A stretch of 64,000 nucleotides of DNA from Symbiodinium natans (Eukaryota > Sar > Dinophyceae > Suessiales > Symbiodiniaceae), in assembly GCA_905221605.1 (NCBI GenBank), contig CAJNDS010002516.1, positions 186,001 through 250,000 on the forward strand, read 5' to 3'. Shown piece by piece: positions 21,311 to 34,082 of this stretch. The notes under the pieces are model-generated. The model did no database searches. It was not told the DNA's origin and saw only the letters and a program-made list of their open reading frames with translations. The position numbers were made by a program, and so were the translations under genes. The first letter of the stretch is position 1. The number at the start of each line of letters is the position of its first letter.

Positions 21311-24300
21311 ATCACCAGGACTCGTCGACTGTTCGGGCGGAGGTTTGGCAATTTGGCAAAGGCATGGTTCAGTCTCTTCGAGTTTGATACAGCGGTGCCA
21401 ACGAAATCCTACATGAACTCTTGATAAGCTGCCAAGTCTCTCTTAAAGTCAGACTCATCAAGCCTAGCAATTGTTCGCAATTTTTGAACCTTCAAGTTTC
21501 TGACTGTGACGGTTACAGACATCCTGCTGCCTCCATATCAGACTTTACACAGCGCCCCTCTGAGATCCCCACGCCGTGCGCGCGGAGTTGAGGAGATCAA
21601 CCCACAAGTGCGTTGCTGCGACCTACCACGGAGATCTCATGTGATTGATTGTAGATAGCTCCGGACCTCGTGTGAAGGGACTATGCCTGCTACGCAAAGG
21701 AAGGATTGTCTAGAGGAGGGAGGGCTCCAGGCGCAGCAGGTTTGTCAACGTGGGGCGAAGAAAAGCTAAGAAGCATCTGTGCACACCAACAGGGGCAGAG
21801 GTGCGAGGCCGGCAGGTGGGAAAAGAAAAGTTCAGTAACCGTTGCAAGCCTCCAACTTTTGACAAACCGAACCTTAAGCCCTTTGCGCTTATGTAGACCT
21901 TGTCTTCGAATGCCCACAAACCAAGAAGCTCAAGGTATCAAATGAACCAGTGACTACTCCACTGCAGAAACTACTCGAGATTCCCGGCCTCCTCCCAGAT
22001 TTCGTTCTCGCCACCCCGAAAAGTAGCCAGGTTGCTGCTCGTTTCAGAGTGAACACATCTGCGGCAAAGGCTGCAGCAGTAACATCGGACCGTTGCAGTC
22101 ATTCTTGCAGTCTGAGCTTGCACTGCGTTTTGCTTCAAGACGAACTTGCTGTCCAATCAAGCTGCCGGCAACTGCACTACTGTTCTCGAATGAAAACATG
22201 CATCGACTGACTTCGCCTGAAATAGGCCACGCCGTTGTGATGGTTCTCATTCACTGCAAACATGTCGAAGACCTGAGAACAGATGCGCAAGCATGTTCTG
22301 GAACGTAGCATACCTACCAGTAGCAGCGCTGAGAAATTTCAGCAAGGGGGCGTGGCGACGTGTCGACTGTCGTTTTGATTACGTTTCCTAATGGCATGGG
22401 CCCAGAACTTTGGTAAGCTCAGTCCGCATTCTCGTACCCAGGTCCTAACAAGTCCACAGACCACTTGACCGTCACATGGCTTGTATTGTACTGCCCAGAG
22501 CTATGCCATCGGCCCTTAAGGTCCCATAGCAAGACCGACCGAGCGCGGGACGTCGAGGGCTTCAAAAAAAGCTCCTGGGTCTGCTTGCGACTGAGCCTCC
22601 AGTCCGTGTTGTGTGTGAACCATTAGAGCTGCATGGCCTTAATGTGCAGTGCAGTGCAGGTAGCTTCTTTTGGTGAGAGCTGCTCTTCCCCGCTCAGAGC
22701 AAATGTCAGCGAGGGTCCAGAGACACGACGGATGGTCTAAAGAGCCGGGATGTAAGTAGTAGATGGTCAGAGATTGAAGCCTATTGGACAGGAAAGCATC
22801 CCGCTACTCCTTCATTGGCTGCCAGGTACTGTACATGGCTGCGCTGCAGGCAAATTGGAGGCAAACCACCTGTCACGATGCAATGCTCAGCTCGGCTTGA
22901 AATTACTGTTTTCCAGAATGGTTCACAAAACTCTGCAGATCATCACTGTCACATAACCCCCCAAACTTTGAAAAAGCCTGGGATTTCCAAAGGCCCCTTG
23001 ATAAAGAAGCCTGATTTCGCTAAGTCCTCTCGTTGCAAAGTCTATCCAGTGTATATCCCCTTGCAGAACCACATGTGCTGAGCCCTGCTGTCATCTGCGC
23101 AGACTGGGCTGCAGATGTTGGCACCGACGGAGCAGTTAAAAGATACGAAGCTTCTCTGCGCACTCACACGCGTTCTGTATGCTACGCTGCACATGGCAGG
23201 TCAAAGTGAAACTTTGCCTCCTTCTGGCAAACACAGAGGCCGAAAACAGGATGATACGTGCTGATCGGCTCAAGATGCACAAGAGATTGCCAGAACTGCC
23301 CGCTGAGACTACTGATTCTGAATCTGCTGTCACACCTCGAACTTCCTCCAGTATCCTCCAGCATCTCCGACATTTTCCGCCAAGCTGTCACGAAGCTTTG
23401 ACAAAGCGCTTCACCGGGCTTGGACCGCTGCGACCTCTGTCAAAAGGACGAATCTGGCTGAGGGCGATCTGCTGTCTCCCTAAGATTGCTTGCCAAGGAG
23501 CCGAAGGCTTCCTCTTGGATGACGTGACTTCCAAGCAGAAAGGGCACTCAGAGTTTGCCTGTCATGAACCGCTGCAAGGATTTGCACGGCTGGGGAAGAA
23601 GGGTCTTGAAATTGGACGTGCACAGTAGCTGACAACCTTCGGAGGTAGAGCCTGGGTTAAGCATCTTATGCTGGAACGTCAAGGCGGGCAGGCCCGTCGA
23701 AAGCAAGCTCTGTGAAAAACGGCTCCGCACCTCAGCGGGCTTGGATAGGAAGGGCATGTGCCGAGCATGGTACTGCTGCAAGACATCTTTCTGCCTCCAG
23801 CATTTATGAGACATACAGAAATGCAGTCCACTGCCCCCAAAATCTCTGAATGCACAATTCAATGGAAAGGTTGACTGCACGTGTCTTCCAGCAAGTGGAA
23901 GTGAAGCTCTGCTTCCATGCACGTCGATGCGTGACTCTCTTTGATGCAGGCTTTGAGAGGGCCACAAGCTTGTTTCCCTGACACTGCATCGCATGCCGAG
24001 ACAAGCCGCGGAGGCTCTCTGAAGAGACTTTCCGCAGCGTAGGCGAAGCTCAAGTTGCCGCCAAGCACTCCATTTGCGAGCGCAAACCTTCCTCATAGCC
24101 GTCACAGCCCACAAACCTGCCCCCTTCCCTCCAATTTTCTTTGGCAGATGGCCGATCGATTCGTGCTGGCTCTGGAATCAGTTCTTGCAGTTCCAGGGTT
24201 GAGGTGGGGGGGGGGGGGGGGTTGAGGGACTGGGGGTTTGCAGGATGGGGAGTTGGCTACAATTTGTCCGTTTTGTCGGATTGGATTCCAATGTCCTGCA

Positions 24301-24905
24301 GGACCTGTACCATGTACAAACAGGCATCTACTGCTGACCTACCCTGGACTGCACAAAAGCAAGAAGACTTCATTCTCACCCGATTTTACAAATGAGACGG
24401 TGGAAAGCTTCGCCGTAAGCTAGCTCGTTTTGGCGACTTGCGTTCCAGGCAGCTCAATCGATAACTGCACATTGACATGAAATTACAGGTTGGTGACGGC
24501 GATGATGATGATGATGACGACGACGGTACTACAACAATGACGGAAGCAAACATCTTGTTATTTTCGGTGGCTAGCGGCGAACACGCAGACATAAGCAAAA
24601 AGACATGCTTTCACATGTTTCACACCACACCCAAACAAAATAAATAGTTCTCAACTGGCTTCACGCTGGAGCGTTGGATGTTACAGCACGGCGGCCTTGA
24701 AATGAGTCGTTCAGCTGTACAGCTGGAAGCTACATGCGGATGTCGTCTGGGAGCCCCGCTGCTGGCAAGCGTGCAGCTTCTCAACCTGGCATGTGGCGGC
24801 ACGTCATTGTCGCATCAAGCGTAGCTACTCATGAAGCACAACCAGGTCATTCCTGCTGACTGAAACACACTGTTCTCCGATGCATGGTGGAAGTGGAAAG
24901 GATGT
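21311..24905. other. No supported gene; G-run at about 24205-24222
   Basis: Short frames occur on both strands, none with a recognisable motif or consistent splice phases. A long G homopolymer and a GATGAT repeat (24500-24520) are the only structured elements seen. Confidence 0.5.
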
Positions 24906-24908
24906 GAT

Positions 24909-25111
24909 TCACCAATGATCAGATGGGACGCCCCAGCGCAAACCAAGACAGAATAGCATTGACAGTGCATTCAGCATGGTGCGATACTGAAAGGAGCGCA
25001 CACTGAGATTGCAGTGAAATTCATTGAACTGAACCATGCCCGGAAAAGCAAGCCTGAGTACTGCAACTTACTTACCATGGCAGTCAACAAGCAGTCTGAC
25101 ATCAATGTCAA
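24909..25111 (-). CDS. Two small coding-like exons, possible C-terminus of a minus-strand gene
   Basis: Exon 25111-25076 (12 codons) ends at a strong GTAAGTAAG donor. The next exon, 24986-24909, follows a CTCCTTTCAG acceptor, reads RTMLNALSMLFCLGLRWG and stops at TGA. The 89-bp GT-AG intron keeps phase 0. These could be the last exons of the RH-domain gene just upstream on this strand, or a separate gene. Confidence 0.38.
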
Positions 25112-25385
25112 CTAGCTTCGAACGTTACTGACGCTGAATTTCTTGGCATCTAGCTCACGGCTTCACAAAAACGAGACACATCCAAAACGGCCCCAATTAC
25201 TCATCGCCGTGATAGCTCGTGCTTTGCTGAGTGATTTAGGAGCTGCAGTTACGACCTCCAACCAGTAAGAAGTGACGCCAGACACTGTGACGAATGAAGC
25301 CTAGGCTAATTAGAACAGAGGAAGCCAACAACGGATCTTGGACAATATTAGTGAGCTTGGTGGCGTGACTTTAGGAGATCCGGGC

Positions 25386-27154
25386 CTCGAATAAGTAGAC
25401 TGGATCTCCAGAAGCACAAATCGGACAGGTCCGCGCACAACCAGAGCCTCGGTGAGTGCTCGAACATACTCATCAACACTCACGCACCCCGCCCGAACGA
25501 GACACTGCTTGCATACCCACACTAACACTGCGAAAGCGTGCAGACAACAGCACTGGCGCTGCCAGCAATACCAACACGTTTCGATCCCTTCTTGGCCGCC
25601 ACAAAGCTTGGTCCACGGCATTTTGTACAAGAGTGGATGTGGTCGGAGCAGACAGCTACGCAACCTCAACTCCCGTGCCGTGTCTGCAGCAGACGGCCAT
25701 AAGATGAATGTAGTAACGGTAGCTAACAGTGATCGTGCGACGAATCCCTTGACCCGGGCTCCCCGCGCGAGACTTTCGAGTAGAGCGGGCAGCTCCAGCC
25801 CTCCAGGTGGATCCGGATGAGATCCTGCAGAAAAACGCGCAGAAGCTGCGCAGAAGCTGCGCGGAAGCTGCGCGGAAGCTGCGTATGAGGAGCTCGGGAG
25901 ACACAGGGCTGTCCCGAGATGTCACAAGCAAACGGTGCGGAGAAGCAGGCAAACCGGTATCGGAAATCCGTCACCACAAGTTGCAACCTGTGTAACCACT
26001 TGCGTCCAACAGCCAAGGCGTCCTGCATGGCATAGTGCTCATGCCCACGGGCGACGTGGGCGTCAAGCTGCAGCCAGAAGCCAAAAGATAAAGAGAAGAT
26101 ACAGGCACATATCTCGCACCTAGAAGCACCTGTCTTGACAACTGCTTCGGATCTTCCACTAGACATGAGTGCTAACGTAGGCTTCCTGAGTTTTGCCAGG
26201 CCTGGGCCAGGAGGCTCTGCATCTGAACCCCAAACTCGCAGCCCTGCTCTGCCACAATGTCTTTGATTCTGGTGAGCTGCTGACCTCAGTTGGTATGTTC
26301 TTCATCCCAGGAGGTTCGAGCGCAGGAAGAGGCGCAGACGCATGGAGACACGGAGAGGCAGAGAGAGAGAGAGGAGCGAAAGGGAGAGAGAGAGAGGGGG
26401 GAAGTGAGAGAGACAAACAAACGGACAAACACACAGACCGATAAAGAGATTGGAGAAGGCTCCTCTCGGGGCACGGCGGCATTTGTGGATCTCAGTCAGG
26501 ATCTTCTGGGAAGACACCTCTTGCATGTCAGCACATGACAGAAGCACAGCGCCTCTGCGAATGACGGGTCATGTGCACAAGTGCCCCAGGCGTGCAGAAA
26601 GCACGCACAATCGCAAGTCTGGCACAGGCATTTCTAAGTATGATTGGCGGCTAAGCTTGGTGGCCGACGCAAAAATTTGAACTGCCCCGAGCCCAGATTC
26701 GGTCGACGAAACTCCCAAAATCGGCCCGGAAGCCTTTTACCAACTGAAACGCTGAAGCCGCCTTGGTCTGCCGGATGCTTGTGATGGGGACCAAAGGCTG
26801 GTTGACTTGCAGGTCCAAGTACTTGGCAGCAGCTCTGCACACCTCACCGAAAGCGACAACACAACCCAGCGCATGAAATGGGGACCCGCGTCGCCTGCAC
26901 TACACAGGGCTGTGTGGCCTTCTTGGGTTCGAAGTCCCAGCGCTGCACAACCCTTGCAGGTATCACGCGAATATCGCTGTGATGGCAGTCTGTGCAGAAG
27001 TAGTAGCCCATGTAGTGGCAGAACCTGCAAGGTCAAGCATGATGGCAGCTCTCCTCTAGCTTCGCTCTCTTGAGGGTCGCCTGGGCCCCTGGAAGAGCGA
27101 AATGGCTGGCAGTCTCCCTTTGCACCCGGGACACATGCCACGCTGTCTGGAAAC
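25386..27154 (-). CDS. Rubicon-homology (RH, DUF4206) zinc-domain protein, DEF8/PLEKHM1-like, partial
   Basis: RH domains bind several zinc ions and in other eukaryotes link Rab7-type GTPases to endosome, lysosome or autophagosome traffic. Exon 27154-27081 has the first zinc pair (MCPGC). Exon 27024-26919 has RFCHYMGYYFCTDCH and the family signature IPARVVQRWDF. Exon 26842 onward has AAKYLDLQVNQPL. A likely exon at 26279-26190 reads LTRIKDIVAEQG, and 25447-25386 has CARTCPICASGDPVYLFE, matching the C-terminal zinc cluster. Introns 27080-27025 (56 bp) and 26918-26843 (76 bp) are both GC-AG with matching phase. The final Cys/His pairs and the junctions after 26842 are not resolved. A Ser/Asp-rich exon at 27810-27945 may be its N-terminus. 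Confidence 0.75.
25828..25885. repeat. 12-bp tandem repeat (AAGCTGCGCGG type)
   Basis: Four to five units of GCGGAAGCTGCG / GCAGAAGCTGCG, within an intron-sized gap of the RH-domain gene. Confidence 0.85.
26338..26430. repeat. GA-rich low-complexity tract
   Basis: GAGAGA, GGAGAGA and ACAAAC words; it produces spurious charged or Ser-rich open frames on both strands. Confidence 0.85.
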
Positions 27155-27809
27155 CTGGCGCAGCACGGTGCATCAGGTTGCATCGATGGTCTACACTGCG
27201 AGCTGCTTTGAAGTGCACCTGTACTTCCTTCGGAAGCCGGGTGTGCATCTTCAACTTCCACTCCAGATGAACCTGCGTCTTGCAAGTTATGAACACTTAC
27301 GACTCCGCCTGCTCGTGCCCTGACCCTTCCAAAGTCCTGGTGACACGAAAGCTCAGTTTGCCTAAGATGGATGCTGTGGCCACGGCCCCATGCGATGGAA
27401 ACAGCGCCGGATGCTCCCCCTGGCAGCCGGGCTGTTGAACATGCTGACATATCGGCGTATCCCCCAATGACGGAGCACAGGCGGTCGCTCTCAACATTCC
27501 GACGGCTCCAACCCGCAACTCATTGCAGAGAACTGCCTTAAAGCGAAAACGTATGTGAAAGCCGAGTGCCAAACTTCAAGATCCTGATTCCGGACACAGG
27601 CCACGCAACACTGGAGGGCCTTCACTTCGAGAAGGGACGGCGTCGAGACCTTCTCAGAAAAGCGGCCGGCTCACACTTTAGGGTTTCTTGGGCTTGCAGG
27701 TTGGGGTGACGATTGAGTTTAGGATGCAAACTGTCGCCATCATACGAAGGACTTCAACGTCAGAAGGTCTCAGTCTACGAACCTCCAGAACCCAGCATCC
27801 CAAACGCCG

Positions 27810-27945
27810 GACAGGGCCCAAAGCAGTTTCGGCCCAACTTCACTGCGGCGCCGACCGACCGCTGCGACGAGCTCTCAGAGTCGCTGCCAGAGCCGTCCTC
27901 GGGGTCACGAAAGGGCTCGCGAAAGGGCACATGCGTCGTATGATT
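27810..27945 (-). CDS. Ser/Asp-rich exon, candidate N-terminal part of the RH-domain protein
   Basis: On the minus strand a segment after a TTTCGCGAG acceptor reads FRDPEDGSGSDSESSSQRS, a typical disordered acidic/serine linker. It is on the same strand, about 650 bp upstream of the first certain RH exon. Another candidate exon lies near 27570-27650. Linkage is inference. Confidence 0.38.
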
Positions 27946-30900
27946 CTGAAGCATTTGAATTGGAGAAAACTGGTTGGTGTTGCTACATATAGAGGGCTCA
28001 GGACTTGAGAGCCTATGGACAATGTCTGCTGCCTGCTCGTTGGCTGGAGGGCCAAGTACTAGGGATGATGTTGCGGCGACTGTTGCAGGACATCGCTTTG
28101 TGCACGATTATAGCCCACGGCCAAAGGACCTTCCGAATCCATGCGTTTGCACAACGGAAATGGCTCGACCTGAACCGAGTCCTAGACTGAGATGAGCTGC
28201 ATGACAGCAAGATGGGCCCAGTTTTAGCTGAGCCCCCGCGCCCCTGAAATTGGAGTATCTGGGTGCCTGGAAGAGGCACTCGGAACCACCACATGTTGCT
28301 CTACTCCCTGCTCCTTCTTTCGCCGTGCATGCGGCTTATGATGCGGCAAAACCATCATACGCAAAAGCGCGCGCGCGCGCGTGCACCCGCAAACTGAAAA
28401 GTCGCGTCGCACTGTCTCGCAAGGTCATTGAACTCGGAAGGGCTGAGCCGCTGAGACTTTCAACAGTCCCACTTGACCACTAGAATTTGACTCTTCAAGG
28501 CTCTACCAACAGACTTGCATCCAAGGCGGACGTTCTGGCTAATTATTCCGAGCAATGACTTGGAAACCATATGACACCACGATGCGGAAACAGCGTACAG
28601 CGATTGAGATTGACATGTTTCTGTTGACTTTAGAAGCCTCACGTTCGCACACTATGCACACTATTTGGCCCACTTCGTTGGGTTGGGTGGACAGCCTTGG
28701 AATAAATCGAATGATTCCACCTTCACGCACTTTAATTGTCTTCTATGGCCACTCTTGGTCACGAAGCTGATTTTCGTGCATGAACTATGTTTCATGAGGT
28801 TCAGATGACATACGATTAGCAGCCCAGATGAAGGGTAATGCAGATACTCAACGCCCTGGAGTACGATGGAAGGAAGCTTGACTGTGGTAAATCAGAAAAC
28901 CCTATTTGCTCATGCAGACTCCAACCTTGCAGTGTCTATGACCAGTGTGGGCAAATTATCGAACTCGAAGAGCACCAGAACTGACACAAAAAACAGCATC
29001 GAAACCTAAATTCCTGCGTTCACTGTGCAGTCCCTGAACATGACCCCAAACCTCAACCTGAGCCGCTTGCAAGAATGGACACTCCTGGGACCCCAACGCC
29101 GCTCTGGAGCTCGGGTGTGAGTGGCCTGACTCCTCAGGTTTGGAGCTTTGGGTGTTGGCGCAGGGGAGTTGCTGGGGGAGAGGGAGGGAGATTGGGGTTG
29201 GCGAAGGGGGGGTGGGGGGTGGGGGAGGGAGGGAAACTAAGGCTGCGTTTACGAGACGTGATCGTGCTGGCTGCAACTGTGTATCAAGATGCGCACTAGC
29301 AAATACAGGAGCCTGCGAAACGCTACGAAAAAATGCTAGCAGCAGCTAGATTTTGACATACACTGGTTGTGTCAGCGGTCTGTCCCAAACCTGCCTCGCA
29401 GCGGTTGCTGTCACGCCTACTACTTACAGCAATGAGGCAAGGCCCTAACGGATTTGGCATCGCTGGCCCCACGTGACCGCGCGTCACCTCAGAAGCCGTC
29501 AGTTGCTGGCAGCCTCTACCCTTCTTTACTGATTTCTCACGCCCTAAGCCAGAGGTGGAGTTCGGCCGATCAGCTTGCCATCACGGGGCCGAGTTCCGTT
29601 TTTGTCCCCAGGTTTCCCGTGCCTGCACCTGTTCGCGCACCTTTGCTTGCGCAAGCACCTTGAACACTTCAAGTCTAGGCGGCTCGTGTCTGCAGGCTCC
29701 AAGGCCGGCACTGCGGGCAAGCTTCGATGCCGTCACAGAAATGGAGGCCCTGAAGATGTCAGCAGTACGAGGCACACAGCAGGCATCCTCCAAGGTTAAA
29801 GACCAGTCCTAACCCAGACTCATGGGACCTGGTTCCACCAGTCGAAGCACGTTCAACACTGACAGCACTTTGTACCCCCCCAAACAGTACTCGCTGTTTG
29901 CGAAGTCATGCTAAGTCAATTGTGCCTCATCAGCCTCCTGGCAGTGTCTTGCCGGGAGTCCCTCCAAAGGCCCTCAAGTGCAGCGATAGCGTCGCCAGCC
30001 TCGTCTTCAGCGCTCAGACCCACTAAGAACTCACTGAGACTCACTGTAGCCCACTTGAACCTTAAGACTTACACATCTGCGTTGCACACCTCATCAGCTT
30101 CGCCAGCCGATGGACCTGTCCACTCTGTCTTTGGAAGGTTAGTCTTGCCATTGCAATCATTGCACGACATGAACGACAGATGGCAGCCGAGACACAAGGA
30201 TCATCAAGCAGAAGAGGGGCTGTGCTTGCTCGCAGCCTGACGCTGCATACGCTTGCACTCTGTGGTATCACTGGTGATCACTGCACGGAGATGCGCGGGA
30301 GCAACGTGCGAGTAAGCTCTTGATGGCACCCAGACCTGCTCCCACTGGAGCCGGAAGGAGAAGCCGCCTGAGATCACAAGATCGCAAAGAAACAAATATC
30401 CTAGTGAAGCCGCCATCTTAACTGAAGTCTGTGGGCAATGGACGCCGCCTCCATGGGAACCGAGACCTCAGGCACCTGACACGCAAAGCTTTGCCTGTAA
30501 ATGCCTCTTCCATCCCCCAAGGAAAGCTTGGGCAGCGGACTGATCTTCTCCCAAGGTGCCGTCGTGGCGCACCTCCATGCCTTGATCACTCGTCTTTCTT
30601 GTCTTTCTAGCACAATTATCTCAATTTGGGCCGCGTGGCCCGAGCCTGGCTTTGCTCCCAGCATGGACGAGATCGCGTAAACTGATTGCGACCTCAATCG
30701 CCAAGCCCAGTTTCAGAGTCTCAGCCGCAGCACATGGGCTGTCAGGTCAGGTGATTGGCACTGCGGGAGCAGTTGGAAAATTTCGCAGTGCAGTCCGGCG
30801 ACTCCTGGCAAACAAATGATACTTCATTACGGCAACAAGGAGCCTCTGGCACGTCTTCCACCGGTATGGAGGCGTTCAGGCCGAAAGCATCCTCATGAGA

Positions 30901-31049
30901 AGTAGGACTACAGGCATACACACCACTAGCTCATCTGCGACTCAACATTTTTTTCCAAGCCCAAACCTGGCTTGACACCGAAGCTATGTTTGGTGCAGTA
31001 AAGACAGCTTCGCCATGCAACGCCCATGGAGCTTGGAAGCCGCAATTCA
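27946..31049. other. Mostly unexplained; scattered coding-like fragments
   Basis: A minus-strand stretch at 29640-29790 (TADIFRASISVTASKLARSA) looks coding but has no partners. There is GCGCGC (28368-28381) and a G-rich tract at 29170-29230. A minus-strand fragment near 30930-31010 contains two Cys and a CTKHSFGVK motif. None supports a gene call. Confidence 0.4.
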
Positions 31050-33099
31050 TCGCGTGTCATCAAAGATCTCAAGAAGCCTTCCACATGTCTGGACGTTCTC
31101 TTGGCAGGGCACCGCAAGCTCGGCGCCGAGGTCTGCGGCCGAGCCGAAGGCCAAGGCATCGGAACCCTCCTGGCAGATGCTGATTGCAACTGAACAGATT
31201 AACATCAGGAGGATCGGGAGGGCACTAATGGCACCAATGGCCAAGTGTCCCACAAACCATGGCCTTGAGGAGAGCAGTTCCACAGGCAGGATGGAGGACT
31301 GAGCCTGCAACGTGGCTGAGGCTTAGGACCCAAAAGTTGCAAGCTACGCTTTACAGAGCGTTTGGCTAAGACAAAGGTGCCATCAGTCTGGACAAGGATC
31401 CCACAGAGGCTCCTTCACGCAGCCCATCTGTCTGGGTTTCTTCTCCCATTAAACTTGTCTGGTTTGTTGGCATGCCTGGCAAAAAATTCTAATGTTTTGA
31501 GTTTCTAGTTTTTCCCCACCCTCGGTGTGGGGTTGTTAGATTTTAAACTCAACTCTTCTCCTCGCCCGGAACTCTTCTCCTCACCCGGAACTCTTCTCCT
31601 CGCCCGGTCTACTCCTCACTCATCTCTGGAGTGCCCAACCCCAAATGTCCCTCGAGTGCCCAATTCGAGTGTCCCTGGAGTGCACAGCCTCAGAGTCAGT
31701 CTGCATGGAGTGCCCAACGCCAGAGTGGCCCAACCCCGGAGTCTCTCTGGAGTGCCCTACCCCTGAGAGTCTCGTGCCCAACCACAGATGTCTCCGGAGT
31801 GCGCAGCCCCAGAGAGTCCCTGAGTGCCCAACCCAGTTTGAAGAATACGACGGTTGCGGCGCCTTCCATGGTAAGGGCCTCGAAGCCGCCCTCGTCATCT
31901 ACGGGGCACTCCGTTGCCATGTCCTGACAGCTGGGGTCTTACCAACCTTTTTAGAGACGCTCCTGCTAGCCAGCGGTCCTCCAGGTCCAATACATTGGAG
32001 CATGTGGTCAAGGCTTCTGACAGCAAGGCCTGGCTGGCAGTGTATTGCGTCGGGCGGGGGGGAGGGGGGGTTGTGACGGGGGGGGGGGGGGGGCGTTCTT
32101 CTTCAAACAGACACACACACACACACACACATACACTCACACGTACTCACACAGACTCACACACACTCACACACAAGTAGAGTGCTCTCTCGCGCGAAGG
32201 CTTGGGGATTCAGCTTTGGGACTCACGCGCTCCAGGAGTGGCCGCGGGCCCCCCACAGTCAAAGGGGCGTTACTTAAAGCCAGGGGTGTCGGGATTGCAG
32301 TGAGGCAACAGACACTACAGTAGATGGCACAGGAGGACTGGCAGTTGTCAGTGAAGCCTTAACCCGAGCGGCCTTTGCAGGGGCCTCCTCCAGGTCCACG
32401 TCAGGCCGGCCGCGGCTCCCTTGTGCCTGACTTCCAACAGTTCACGTGCGAAACACCATGAAACAGCACATGCCAAAATCAACAGAGAATGGCCAGGGAC
32501 CACACCATACGCAAAACAGCATGGAAATGGCCAAGTCAATGTACGAGTAAGTACTGTTGCGGTGGCTTCCAGACAAGATGGCAACAGGCTGAAGACTCCT
32601 AGGCCCTAGGCCAAGCCAAGAAAAAGGACCCACGACCTCAGCCTCAGCCTTTAGGCTGAAACGAGCCTCAAACTCCAGCTGTCGGACAAGCTCCTCGGTC
32701 TCATTCAGAGCCAGGGCAGCCTTTGCATGCGGCTGTCCAGCATAGTCATAATCCAGTCGCTTTTGCAAATCCAGGATCTGAGTCTAAGGTCTAAGGACTT
32801 GATGGTGTCAGAGATATCTGGGGCATGTGGCGCAGTGCGCGGCATCAACCTCAACTACCCGGACTTCCGAAAAGGAAGCCATTGTCCCGACACTGCCTCC
32901 TCCAACTTCTCAACCGTGGTGTCGGGCACAATGTCTGACCCGTCGGCACCATCAGCTGCCTAACTGAATTGAAGTGTAACAGAGTGTAACCATGTGTACA
33001 CGGAGTGCGTCCGACTCCCTTCACGGCCTTCTTTTCTGCTGCCGGAGTGAGGGCATTCTTGGCATTCTCGGCTGCAAAGCCTGATGAACCAAGAGAGGA
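31050..33099 (-). CDS. Coiled-coil protein of unknown function, many small exons
   Basis: Not recognised. Phase-consistent exons: 33099-33028 (FAAENAKNALTPAAEKK), 32959-32897 (DIVPDTTVEKLEE), 32777-32637 (ILDLQKRLDYDYAGQ then ETEELVRQLEFEARFSL, a clear heptad helix), about 32029-31967 (SEALTTCSNVLDLEDRW), about 31923-31833 (MATECPVDDEGGFEAL). Introns 33027-32960 and 32896-32778 are GC-AG. After 32637 a GT donor fits. A later minus exon, 31304 to about 31050, follows GTTGCAG and has a membrane helix (FVGHLAIGAISALPILLMLI); it may belong to this or another gene. The 31.9-kb junction is ambiguous: the strongest donor (GTAAGACC) would leave an intron of only 19 bp, while a GC donor upstream gives 43 bp. 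Confidence 0.6.
31615..31832. repeat. Degenerate minisatellite around GGAGTGCCCAACCCC
   Basis: About ten diverged units of GAGTGCCCAACCC with AGAGTCTC/TCCCT spacers. It starts right next to the 31833 end of a predicted exon and lies in an intron of the coiled-coil gene model. Confidence 0.75.
32049..32176. repeat. Poly-G tract followed by (CA)n repeat
   Basis: Two G-rich runs, including about 16 G at 32078-32093, then CACACA/CTCACA repeats to 32176, between predicted exons of the coiled-coil gene. Confidence 0.9.
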
Positions 33100-33334
33100 C
33101 TTGCAACATCTTGCATGTTGCTGCTCCTTATGTCTTGATTCTTGATCTGCAGTGTGACCGTTGTGTGTTGTCTTCACATATTCGTTTGTTAAGAGCTGCT
33201 CACGCTAGACGTGCTTTGCCTCAGTGACCAAAGGACAGACAGTGACATGTGCACTCCGGGACTCTGGTGGGCAGACGCCAACACCGCCGCCATCTAAAGG
33301 ATACTGCAACAGGCGAACGGCCAACACGCTAAAA

Positions 33335-33392
33335 ATGCGTGTGTGTGTGTGTGTGTGTACAAAAATGCGTGTGTGTGTGTGTGTACACGCAA
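33335..33392. repeat. Duplicated AAAAATGCGTGTGTGT tract
   Basis: Two copies of AAAAATGCG(TG)n(TACA), the second starting near 33361; a local duplication of a TG microsatellite. Confidence 0.85.
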
Positions 33393-33929
33393 GTACCAAC
33401 CATATTGAGAAATCGCAACGGAAATACTGGTCTCGAATCCTCCCCTGTCGCCTTGCTGAAGGTGCTTTGTGCTTGTGGCACAGAGTGTGGGACACACAGT
33501 CCGGCTTTGTTAGGGTATGCTCCATGCAGGGCTTCTCGGATCGGATGAAGCCTTCTCCATTTGAGATGCGGAGGGGGGGGCTTACATTCAAATTTCAGCG
33601 CAAGTAACATCACGCCCGATACACAGCAGCTATCAGCAAAAAACACAAGATACAACTAAGTATACTACACGAGCCTTTCTTTTCCGAAGTCTGTGCCAAT
33701 ATCCGTGCCCATCTGCTTGCGTGCACAGCTGCTGTCCCCCGTGCTTGTGGCATCCTTCTCGCTCGACCGCTGCGCACCTGAAAGCCAGAATCGCATACCA
33801 AGCATGGAGCTTTCACGTCCAAAGTGTGCACCTGCTTCAAGCGTCTTGTTCGCTGGACGTCGCTTGCTACCTGCGTGTCCAGCATTGGACCCCATTACGG
33901 CACTGCTGGGGTGGGCACACACTCCACTC

Positions 33930-34082
33930 TCTGAGGCTAAACCTTCCACGCATGACCGTACTGACGTGGTTGGGCAGTACAGTCAGTAACGCAGTGGGCA
34001 AGGCACCTGCCAAGAAGCCTGCCAATACACTCGACAGGGAGCCCTTGCTTCTGAGGGCACCCATGTCCGTCTTTGGCAGCAC
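33930..34082 (-). CDS. Membrane-segment exon, possibly of a carrier-type protein
   Basis: After a CGTGACAG acceptor the minus strand reads KGSLSSVLAGFLAGALPTAL followed by a Val/Met-rich segment with a basic end. The Gly/Ala-rich helix with a proline recalls the first helix of a mitochondrial carrier repeat, but no full carrier motif is seen. The exon end is unknown. Low-certainty family suggestion. Confidence 0.32.

Noticed and set aside
27092-27106. Spliced-leader-like GAGCGAAATGGCTGG
   Set aside because: It lies inside an RH coding exon (minus strand) and is explained by the protein; it shows how often imperfect matches occur by chance.
26737-27450. 237-codon minus-strand open frame
   Set aside because: It overlaps the RH-domain exons in a different frame; the RH motifs lie in the other frames with matching GC-AG splice phases.
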